In this document: piece after piece, positions 1 through 9,300 of the stretch | How positions within the stretch are numbered: position 1 is the stretch's first letter | Layout of the letters: each line of letters begins with the position of its first letter | NCBI RefSeq assembly: GCF_000003605.2 | Contig: NW_003156237.1 | Span: 65,115-90,560 of the forward strand | Source of the DNA: Saccoglossus kowalevskii | Taxonomy: Eukaryota > Hemichordata > Enteropneusta > Harrimaniidae | DNA: 25,446 nt | Direction of reading: 5' to 3' | Made by a program: the position numbers and the translations under genes | Notes under the pieces: generated by a model | What the model was told of the DNA's origin: nothing | Database searches by the model: none | Seen by the model: only the letters and a program-made list of their open reading frames with translations

Positions 1-1287
1 AACAATTTTACTTTCTTTATGATGTGTCTAAGTTAGTTTGTAATTTCAGACATTGTTTTGATAACCACGAGTTGAACCCCGAGAGACTAGATCGGTTTCT
101 GTAGCAACCGTTCAGCTATATCCAAACGTTCGCTACATTGTTTCCCATTGCGTTCTCACGGTACTTGTCTGCTTACCGCCCAAAATTCCCACCAAAGTTT
201 TGCCTCGTGTTAGTTGCGTGTCACTTCTAATATGGAATGACAGTGTTATGTTTCGTTTGTATGCGCCAATCATTAGCGTTGTTTTATTTTTGGAACGTTT
301 TTGCATGATATATTCTAGAGTACAAACACGTGTTTGTCACTTCTCCGATTAGCTGTCACCAAGACAAATGCCGCTCTCACGTTGACAGTTACATTAACCA
401 GGCAAAGCGACGTCGTGGGAAGTCCGATTCAGGTCGTCGCTGTAATTCCTCCTATGATAGCTTCGCAACTTGATGCTCGTTATGCACACCCTCCTTTCTA
501 TGCTCTCTACGATGTCAACTCCTCATGAAACTATTATTTAGCGATCCATATTTTATATCAAGAAGTATTTGCTGTACAACGTATTGATGTTTATTTTGAG
601 TACAAATAAACAAGTTTGAATTATACCTCACGTCTGTTCAACTCGAGAAAACACAACGCAATCGATGTCCGTTTCAATAATAATTCCGCATGTTCAGTCA
701 GTTCGTTTATGTGACTAAATGAACACCTCAACGCCTAGTTTTGCGATATAAACTTACCCACCACACGTTTTTAAACTGTCCGCTGCTAACAAAAAAAAGC
801 AAATAAAAATACATTCACAGATAATTCGCGTGATTGAAAGTGTTGAAAGAGGGTGTTTGCGATATTGGATCATTCAAACGAAATAGCAAAATTGGATGTC
901 GAAGAATCTTTTAGACAATCGTTGATACGGCATGTACATTAACACATTTGCCTATATCGAAGCTCTACTCAAAAATCAACTTTATTACTAAATTCGTCAA
1001 GAGCTATTTCTAACTACCTCAATATATTTTCCTACGAAATGCGTCAGTTATTACAAATGCGCCAGTCATTTTATTTCAAAATGGAATAATTTTTACAAAG
1101 TACCGCAAGTTTTTACTTAGTACGTCATTACTACATTCTCTTGAGGTTACTTAAAATCGTACTCCGAAACAACAAAACAACTCAACAAGCAATTTTTTAA
1201 ACCCGAGTTGTTTTTATATTTTAATTAGTATACGTTCTAGAAGTCTGGTCATGCACACTTACACTCTTTTATTTCTGATGTCATTAG
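1..1287. other. 5' flank or upstream intron of the deiodinase-like gene; no gene recognised
   Basis: This AT-rich stretch has no reading frame that resembles a known protein. A 64-codon frame at 334-528 lacks an ATG start and has no recognisable motif. The deiodinase exon that follows begins at an AG acceptor with a pyrimidine-rich tract (AG at 1286-1287), so at least one untranslated or coding exon probably lies in this region or to its left. The only site worth naming is the E-box palindrome at 322-337. I cannot place a promoter or transcription start. Confidence 0.5.
322..337. promoter_or_regulatory. 16-bp perfect palindrome centred on an E-box (CACGTG)
   Basis: The sequence ACAAACACGTGTTTGT reads identically on both strands and has CACGTG at its centre. 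CACGTG is the classical binding site of bHLH and bHLH-PAS factors such as USF, MYC and CLOCK relatives. It lies about 1 kb upstream of the first recognised deiodinase exon. A regulatory role is inference, since a palindrome of this size could also be fortuitous or a repeat relic. Confidence 0.3.
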
Positions 1288-1309
1288 AAAACCTCGATTT
1301 GTCGACGTC

Positions 1310-4300
1310 ATGGATGACGTAGTTCACTTTACTAAGAACAAATCATTGGTTATGAAAGCCATAGATAGATACAAGGAGCTCATTCAATCAGAAACTTATC
1401 AGCGGATGTTCCAGGAAAAGGCTGACCCAACAAAGCCTGACGTAATCAAGACGGTAGCAGACATTCATATGTATTGGTCCAGACAGGCACTAGAGGATTG
1501 TGGGGCTGAGTTGAGTCAGATTCCATCTGATGCGATGATAGAAGAAATTGCAATGATAAATTTCCCAAGTGACCTTGAAGTACGTCTTTAGAATCTCTTA
1601 GAGAAATCATAGTTTATATATTTGACTATAAACTTCAGCTAAGATCGTTTACATTTGTTTAGATTTTATATAAAATGGCCTTTTCATTTTTTGCAGCCAA
1701 TTATATCCAATTAAAACCCAGGTTACGTTTAACATATCCAATATCTGTAATGAAATTGGTGCTTCGATCTTATTAATATATTCTCGTTGTCCTTTGAACC
1801 CCACTGAGTTGCATCAAGTTCAAATGAATGTTGCTTGAATTTGCGAGTCGTTAAATAGTGGATTATTGACAGTATTTTTACCAACAATTTTTTCTATTTA
1901 CCAAAACAAAATGTTTATAGACATACAACCCACTCCAAACAACATCAACCGTCATTATGCAAATTGTCTCTGTGTGTTTCACAATGTGCAGAATATAGGG
2001 GGCGCACGACTATTTATAGACAACCCAATATAGTCTAACATCTATTGTTTTATATGATATTTTATTTATGTCGACGTTGATCTATTACAATTATTCACAG
2101 GTTCTTGACAAGTTTAATGGTATGCTCGAAGTCACAGAAAGACTTATACCAAATGCCAGACCTACAGTCATAGTAGGAGATGAAGTCCCCAAGGATATTG
2201 AGATAGTCGGCCTGGAAACTGAAACACGCTTTCCACTACTTGACTTACATATCAATAAAGAGCGCCCTCTGTTAATCATTGCTTCTTCACTCAGCTGACC
2301 CCCGATGTCGGTAAGAATTCTGTGTCACGTTTGTCATTGTCCCGTGTGTAATGTATTACATCATGTGACTTGTTTTCTTAATGCATAAGTCTCAACACTG
2401 AGTCCACATTCAAAGAAGCATTTAATGAAATAGAGATTTTCCCTAAGTACACATATTTAAGAATCACCCTGTTAGGTAGTACCACGAGATTTTACACAGA
2501 AACGCGACCCTGGTTTATCTTAAAATCTTAAAATTAAAAATATGGATCAAACATTTTGCTCAGTGCATTTGTAACTTGGTGGGCTAAAGCATAAGTAATC
2601 CACTTTTACACATATTTAAATGGAATTATACACATATTCGAGTTTGAAACAAACGAATAGGGCACTCAGTTGATTTGTGCCTATCCTGCAAAAACACAAA
2701 CATACGCCATAGACGTCTATGAATACACACATACCTATGTAAAATATAGTGAAAGGTATTGTGACAAAATATTACTTCGACTTTACGAGATATAAAAACA
2801 TACATAATAATTTCCATATGATCCGAGTTAATTAACGTCTTTTTTTGTATGTATCAGGCCGTTGTATACGGTGGTGCACTGCGTAGGCTCTACGTGGATT
2901 ATAAAGATAAAGCAGAATTTATCATAGTTTACATCAAAGAGGCTCATACAACTGAAGGGTGGAAAATGGGACCAAAATTCAGTGATTCTAAACAAACAAC
3001 AACATTGGAGGAAAGAATTGACAGAGCAAGGTGATAATTTATCACAATATAAATGAAATATTTGTATTACATTGTATTACACTTTATCATTTCGTCACGT
3101 GACCCATTGTCCGGCCATTCATTATTCATTGTAAATTGAACATAACTTTTAATTGGGTCCACTTGGCGATATGATAGATTTCAAAAAGTATGTGGTTTGA
3201 ACCCACAACCCAACTGGAAGGTAATTTTGAGTGTTTAATATGTGTTATAATTCAGTGAATGTACTGGTCACCTGGGTGACAATTATAATCAATTATTTTA
3301 ATACTAATCTATTATTTAATATTATATTTGTACTTGTAATCAAACCCTGTAAGCATAGCTATCGAACTTCCCAGCCAATAATGTAAGGGAAATCTATAAT
3401 TCGAATAATAATTGCAATTACCACTTGGTTACAAGAACCGCAGTCTTGCATACATTGACGGGCATGTCTAATAGTAATTAGACATATTAATAGTAATTAG
3501 ACATGATGAATAATTGATAATGAGGTGAATAATAAATGCAAGAATACGGCTGCATAAAGTGGATCGTAATAATCTCGCCGACGTGGCTCCAGCTATAACG
3601 ACAAAGACCAAGTAGCTAATTACAATTTCGGCGACGCTGTGGAAATATGAACGTGTTTTCACCCCGTGCTCTAACAGTGAAAATGTTGGCGACGTTCCTA
3701 CTCAAACTGATCGACAACACGGTTTTGATGGCAGACTTGATATTCCCTATCATCGATGACGCATTCCTATCTGTATTAGTAGAGGCAACGACGATAGTTT
3801 CTCAGCAGCAGTATTCTTCTAAAGCATTTCAGAGCGACCGGCAGCTATTCTGTGATACCCCGTGATACTCTAACAGCTTGTACATTAAAGGGTGGTCGTC
3901 GTCGCGCTGCGCATGTGCGACATTTGTGTTGATAAATACTGATTTGCCCATAATTCAATGCGCTCTTCTTATGGAAATAACAATTATGCGTTTTGACCTG
4001 GGCGCGACTCGCACTAACTACCGCCGGTCACTCCTTCGATACCTTCTAATCACCAAAAAAATATCCCATTAAAGCTTGGCAACGTCTCAGTTTGTACTCG
4101 TTGATCTGCGCAACACTTTACAGTCAAAGTCGCCATCTTTGTTTATATGAAACCCATCTCGCGCATGCGTGGCGCAACGACTACCGCCCTTTAAACAACA
4201 ACTGCTACAAAAACAACTGACACTTGACGGCTGACTGAATGGATGTTTGAAGCGAGGGTTTGTGTTCAAACGTGGAAGGCAAAAAAACATGGCAAAGCCC

Positions 4301-4640
4301 GGCTCGAATTATTTATCATCGCTTTTAAATTAAAATAACCATTCATTTGCATTCATGTGTGGTAATTCAAGCATACTTATTTTTATTTTGTAGAAAACTG
4401 TTGGAAATTGTTCCCAATGCAGTAACTTCTGACCCTTATGATGCCAGCAAAATTCGTGTTCTTGTTGATGACATGAACGACACATTTGATAATGCGTTCT
4501 GGTCTTGGCCAGATAGAGCTATAGTAATTCAAGATGGTCGCCTTGTCTTCACTGGACGTAATATTGCTCAACAATTGAGGTCACCCGATAAACCGCTTAC
4601 CCATGATCTTCGGGAATGGATGGACGCTCACTACAAATAA
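1310..4640 (+). CDS. dio: Iodothyronine-deiodinase-like selenoprotein (4 coding exons)
   Basis: Exons are 1310-1579 (open upstream to the acceptor at 1287), 2101-2310, 2858-3030 and 4394-4640, with GT-AG introns in phases 0, 0 and 2. Together they make 900 coding bases, or 299 residues, close to vertebrate deiodinases (about 250-304). Family members remove iodine from thyroid hormones in a thioredoxin-like fold. Family marks seen: RPLLIIASSLS-Sec-PPMS, with the TGA at codon 156 in place of catalytic selenocysteine; the YIKEAHTTEGW segment matching the conserved EEAH-x-x-GW stretch; VLVDDMND; and RAIVIQDGRLVFTG matching the C-terminal YIIQxGxxxYxG strand. The first 90 residues are not recognised and look soluble and helical, with no membrane anchor like that of vertebrate enzymes. 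ATG 1310 is chosen because it has G at -3 and +4 and gives normal length. An earlier start in an upstream exon is possible, because the frame stays open to the acceptor. Substrate specificity cannot be read from sequence. Confidence 0.9.
2296..2298 (+). other. dio: In-frame TGA read as selenocysteine
   Basis: TGA interrupts the second recognised exon four codons before its GTAAGA donor. It is flanked by ASSLS on the left and PPMS on the right, so it takes the place of Sec in the deiodinase GSCT-Sec-PPF motif. Two further exons in correct phase continue the family fold, so the codon must be decoded as an amino acid for an active protein. Ending here would leave 155 residues without the catalytic centre. 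Cys at -2, usual in vertebrate enzymes, is Leu here. Confidence 0.88.
3464..3504. repeat. 17-bp direct duplication at 19-bp period with a 9-bp inverted repeat
   Basis: The word TAATAGTAATTAGACAT occurs at 3469-3485 and 3488-3504. The first copy also forms an inverted repeat, ATGTCTAAT (3464-3472) with ATTAGACAT (3477-3485) around four bases. It lies in the last intron of the deiodinase-like gene. No function is implied, and replication slippage is the simplest explanation. Confidence 0.6.
3885..4194. mobile_element. 302-bp MITE with TTAA target duplication (Kolobok/T2- or piggyBac-like)
   Basis: The element (3889-4190) starts AGGGTGGTCGTCG and ends CGACTACCGCCCT, with TTAA on each side (3885-3888 and 4191-4194). 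The first 35 bases match the reverse complement of the last 35 at 28 positions. A TTAA duplication is typical of piggyBac and Kolobok/T2 transposons, and the TTAAAGG end resembles the conserved end described for the T2 group. The interior codes for no transposase, so it is non-autonomous. The arms are GC-rich and carry GCGCATG(T/C)G(C/T) words resembling NRF1 sites. It sits inside the last intron of the deiodinase-like gene, and open frames over it are chance. Confidence 0.75.
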
Positions 4641-4670
4641 ACACGACATAAACTCACATGTAGCAATACA

Positions 4671-4713
4671 ATGTTCACATTGCGCCTTCTGCAAACGAAG
4701 CGCATGTGATGAG
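4671..4713 (+). other. Stem-loop in the 3'UTR, SECIS-like but not canonical
   Basis: Starting 31 bases after the stop, 4675-4689 pairs with 4697-4709 over 13 base pairs with two single-base bulges (4680, 4685). The loop TGCAAAC contains the adenines found in SECIS apical loops. The 3' side continues ATGAG, offering the GA of a SECIS quartet, but the 5' side is ATGT where UGA would be required. One turn of helix and the AAA loop fit a SECIS, while the broken 5' quartet argues against it. A sequence error, a variant SECIS, or an unrelated hairpin are all possible. Confidence 0.3.
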
Positions 4714-4922
4714 TGTTGTTTATCGTGTTGATATTGTTTGCATCTGTTTTTTTTATTCTAACCTACGTATTAATTGGGTATTAATATCGCTAGTACAAAC
4801 AATTCACACTTCAGATCACCATTAATATAGGTACTTGGACATTGCGTGTCACCTAGACTGGAAAAGTCGAGACTTATTCTTTGTTTTACAAAAAGAAATA
4901 ATTTATTGTTTTAAGTCCATTT

Positions 4923-4970
4923 AGCGTGATCGCAAAAACTAACAGTCACGCTAGTTTTCGCAATCACGCT
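4923..4970. repeat. Strong 18-bp fold-back hairpin
   Basis: The left arm AGCGTGATCGCAAAAACT (4923-4940) pairs with AGTTTTCGCAATCACGCT (4953-4970) at 16 of 18 positions across a 12-base loop. The loop contains a third copy of the arm end (GTCACGCT). This looks like a minimal fold-back element or the relic of one. It is not a SECIS, because neither arm offers the paired UGA/GA quartet. If the 3'UTR of the deiodinase extends this far, it would also be a stable RNA hairpin. Confidence 0.65.
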
Positions 4971-6374
4971 TAAAAGGCTAATTGACAAATACTTGTTTTT
5001 GAAAAAAATCACGACTTTGCCAGTCTACGTGTCACCGTATATAACCAGCTGGTAATATTTGGCATCGTGGCTATTTTATACATGAACTTCATTTATTCAA
5101 GGTGTGATTTTATCTACGAAAACAGTGATTGTTTCATAGTATACAAGAATTGAGCTAAATATGGGAGGTTACTAAGAAAATAGATAAACAATATTGAGAT
5201 AAAAAGACAAGCATTATGTAATATGCATAGTGACAAATCATATATAATGTCAAACAATTTTAGTGTAGGTTGTTAATAGCGTATTTACATGCACATGGTA
5301 ATCATTTTACTTAATGTAGATTAACATTTCAAGTTATTAGGGGGTTAGGTTATTTTATTGAACCCACACTCGTATATACAGTATATTGTACTGCCATGTA
5401 CAATCTATACCTACACACGTCTATGTAGTACTGTTGTATTCATTTATATTGGAATAATGACGATTATTTAGAAAAATCATTGAATTCTTATAATCCGACA
5501 ACAAATCCATAACTTTGAGGAATATTTTTGAACACAATTATGTCATTAATATGGACATGTGTAGGCCTAGGACATTGGCACAAAGCTCAGTGGTACATAT
5601 TGAATGGATGCGAGCATTGATATGTATACTAATAAAATGTATTTGATGAATTTCAGTAAAAAAAAACTAATCTTCATTTGCAAGTTTATGGCATTCTTTG
5701 TATTTTGTAGCTTATTTTCATTTACTTGTGTTTGGGTTAGTTTATTCGATATGAAAAACATTAACAGAAAACAGAAACAAAGCCCAAATAACTTCACAAT
5801 CTATAATAAAGCGATTTATTTCCAGCAGGTTCCTAATACCACACCGGAAACGCCGATATGCATAACAATACATGCAATTCAAAAACAATGGTGTACACGT
5901 GAACAATTAAAAATCAAATAGGTTAGTACAAATAGATATAAATCTCAAGACATGCCTCAAATAAATTCGGAAGTTACTTCTTAAAATAATTACAAGAAAC
6001 AAAGCACAGACAAATACAATGAATAAATTCACTAAAATAGAGGATTGCCTAGGCAAGTGTGCATTGGTGATAACTCACAGTTCCAGGGTGTAGAAATTGA
6101 CGACAGTCAATGGCTTCTGCAACACAACAACGAAGAAATACAGGAGTCTTGCTTGCAGGAGATCGTAGTGCAGTTCATACAAGTTTTACAGAACGATGAT
6201 TGAAGCACTAGCTACATACAGGGTACACAGTCGAAATGATGGACCCTAACTGACATAAGTCTAGCCCATTTATAGGCATAAATGGTCAAGATTCAGGGAC
6301 ACCACCTGGGTTTCCACATGAACCAATAAGAATGTGATCTTGCTAGCAACTGTCTCGTGTAGGCAACTCAGTAA
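4971..6374. other. AT-rich spacer between the deiodinase-like gene and the minisatellite
   Basis: No convincing gene was found here apart from the doubtful frame at 5604-5921. The first AATAAA hexamer after the deiodinase stop is at 5631-5636, so the 3'UTR could reach about 1 kb, though other hexamer variants may be used. The last 380 bases before the array (from about 5990) are less AT-rich and could be one end of a repeat element that carries the tandem array, but no terminal repeats or target duplication could be identified. Confidence 0.4.
5604..5921 (+). CDS. Doubtful 105-residue frame with a type II signal-anchor profile
   Basis: The frame begins at ATG 5604 and has a basic stretch followed by a hydrophobic segment (about residues 22-48, rich in Phe, Leu, Val and Cys). 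A polar tail follows with two N-glycosylation sequons (NFT and NTT). This short tail, membrane helix, lumenal stem order is typical of type II Golgi enzymes, and a GTTAGT donor-like word directly follows the TAG stop. AT-rich DNA often yields Phe-rich frames by chance, no family motif is present, and the frame may lie in the 3'UTR of the deiodinase-like gene. I do not recognise the protein. Confidence 0.18.
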   Translation: MDASIDMYTNKMYLMNFSKKKLIFICKFMAFFVFCSLFSFTCVWVSLFDMKNINRKQKQSPNNFTIYNKAIYFQQVPNTTPETPICITIHAIQKQWCTREQLKIK

Positions 6375-9300
6375 ATTGTAAACATCATTTGTTATTCAAA
6401 TAATAGCACACCTGGTAAATTCAAATTGCCTTGCGGAGTTGTAAACATAATTTGTTATGTAAATCACAAGCACACCTGGTAGATTCCAATTGTCCTTCCA
6501 GAGTTGTAAACATCCTTTGTTATGTAAATCACAAGCACACCTTGTAGATTCTAATTGTCCTTCCAAAGTTGTAAACACCCTTTGTTATGTAAATCACAAG
6601 CACACCTGGTAGATTGCAATTGTCCCCCAGAGTTGAAAACACCCTTTGTTATGTAAATCACAAGCACACATGGTAGATTCCAATTGAGCCCCAGAGTTGA
6701 AAACACCCTTTGTTATGTAAATCACAAGCACACATGATAGATTCCAATTGTCCCCCAGAGTTGAAAACACCCTTTGTTATGTAAATCACAAGCACACCTT
6801 GTAGATTCTAATTGTCCTTCCAAAGTTGTAAACACCCTTTGTTATGTAAATCACAAGCACACCTGGTAGATTCTAATTGTCCTTCCAGAGTTGTAAACAC
6901 CCTTTGTTATGTAAATCACAAGCACACCTGGTAGATTCTAATTGTCCTTCCAAAGTTGTAAACACCCTTTGTTATGTAAATCACAAGCACACCTGGTAGA
7001 TTCTAATTGTCCTTCCAAAGTTGTAAACACCCTTTGTTATGTAAATCACAAGCACACCTGGTAGATTCTAATTGTCCTTCCAAAGTTGTAAACACCCTTT
7101 GTTATGTAAATCACAAGCACACCTTGTAGATTCTAATTGTCCTTCCAAAGTTGTAAACACCCTTTGTTATGTAAATCACAAGCACACCTGGTAGATTCTA
7201 ATTGTCCTTCCAGAGTTGTAAACACCCTTTGTTATGTAAATCACAAGCACACCTTGTAGATTCTAATTGTCCTTCCAAAGTTGTAAACACCCTTTGTTAT
7301 GTAAATCACAAGCACACCTGGTAGATTCTAATTGTCCTTCCAGAGTTGTAAACAACCTTTTTTTATGCAAATCGCAAGCACACCTGTTTGATTCCAATCT
7401 CCTTCCTGAGTTGTAAACATCCTTTTTATGTAAATCACAAGCACACCCGGTAAATTCCAATTGTCTTTCCAGAGTTGTAAACATCCGTTGTTATGTAAAT
7501 CACAAGCACACCTGTTTGATTCCAATCTCCTTCCAGAGTTGTAAACATCTTTTTTTTATGTAAATCACATGCACACCTGGTAGATTCCAATTGTCCTTCC
7601 AAAGTTGTAAACATCCTTTGTTATGTAAATCACAAGCACACCTGTTTGATTCCAATCTCCTTCCAGAGTTGTAAACATCTTTTTTTTTATGTAAATCACA
7701 AGCACACCCAGTAAATTCCAATTGTCTTTCCAGAGTTGTAAACATCCGTTGTTATGTAAATCACAAGCACACCTGTTTGATTCCAATCTCCTTCCAGAGT
7801 TGTAAACATCTTTTTTTTATGTAAATCACATGCATACCTGGTAGATTCCAATTGTCCTTCCAGAGTTGTAAACATCCTTTGTTATGTAAATCACAAGCAC
7901 ACCTGTTTGATTCCAATCTCCTTCCAGAGTTGTAAACATCTTTTTTTTATGTAAATCACAAGCACACCCGGTAAATTCCAATTGTCTTTCCAGAGTTGTA
8001 AACATCCGTTGTTATGTAAATCACAAGCACACCTGTTTGATTCCAATCTCCTTCCAGAGTTGTAAACATCTTTTTTTTTATGTAAATCACATGCACACCT
8101 GGTAGATTCCAATTGTCCTTCCAGAGTTGTAAACATCCTTTGTTATGTAAATCACAAGCACACCTGTTTGATTCCAATCTCCTTCCAGAGTTGTGAACAT
8201 CTTTTTTTATGTAAATCACAAGCACACCTGGTAGATTCCAATTGCCTTCCAGAGTTGTAAACATCTTTGTTATGGAAATCACAAGCACACCTGTTTGATT
8301 CCAATCTCCTTCCAGAGTTTTAAACATCCGTTGTTTTGTAAATCATAAGCACACCTGTTTGATTCCAATCTCCTTTCAGAGTTGTAAACATCCGTTGTTA
8401 TGTAAATTACAAGCACACCTGGTGGATTCCAATTGTCCTTCCAGAGTTGTAAACAACCTGTTTTTATGTAAATCGCAAGCACATCTGATAGATTCCAATC
8501 TCCTTCCAGAGTTGAAAACATCCGTTGTTATGTAAATCACAAGCACACCTGTTTGATTCCAATCTCCTTCCTGAGTTGTAAACATCCTTTTTTATGTAAA
8601 TCACAAGCACATCTGGTAGATTCCAATCTCCTTCCAGAGTTGTAAACATCCGTTGTTATGTAAATCACAAGCACACCTGTTTGATTCCAATTGTCCTTCC
8701 AGAGTTGTAAACAACCTTTTTTATGTAAATCACAAGCACAACTGGTAGATTCCAATTGCCTTCCAGAGTTGTAAACTTCTTTTTTTTATGTAAATCACAA
8801 GCACACCTGTTAGATTCAAATCTGCTTCCAGAGTTGTAAACTTCTTCCTTTATGTAAATCACAAGCACACCTGTTAGATTCAAATCTCCTTCCAGAGTTG
8901 TAAACTTCTTTTTTTATGTAAATCACAAGCACATCTGGTATATTCCAATTGCCTTCCAGAGTTGTAAACATCCTTTTTTATGTAAATCACAAGCACATCT
9001 GGTAAATTCCAATTGTCCTTCCAGAGTTGTAAACATCATTTGTTATGTAAATCACAAGCACACCTGTTTGATTCAAATCTCCTTCCAGAGTTGTAAACAT
9101 CTTTTTTTATGTAAATCACAAGCACACCTGGTAGATTCCAATTGCCTTCCAGAGTTGTAAACATCCGTTGTTATGTAAATCACAAGCACACCTGTTAGAT
9201 TCCAATTTCCTTCCAGAGTTGTAAACATCCGTTGTTATGTAAATCACAAGCACACCTGTTAGATTCCAATCTCGTTCCAGAGTTTTAAACATCCGTTGTT

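Noticed and set aside
334-528. 64-codon frame upstream of the deiodinase-like gene
   Set aside because: It has no ATG at its start, no splice donor in a phase fitting the exon at 1288, and no family resemblance.
3267-3280. Palindrome GTCACCTGGGTGAC, considered as a thyroid-hormone-receptor-type element in the deiodinase-like gene
   Set aside because: The half-sites do not match AGGTCA in a proper inverted or direct layout, so any link to hormone feedback would be speculation.
3647-4290. Frames over intron 3 on both strands
   Set aside because: Most overlap the MITE or lie in intron sequence between well-supported exons, and none shows a domain.
4923-4970. Hairpin considered as the SECIS element
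   Set aside because: Neither strand places UGA and GA opposite each other at the base of the helix, and the pairing runs straight through the position where the quartet would be.
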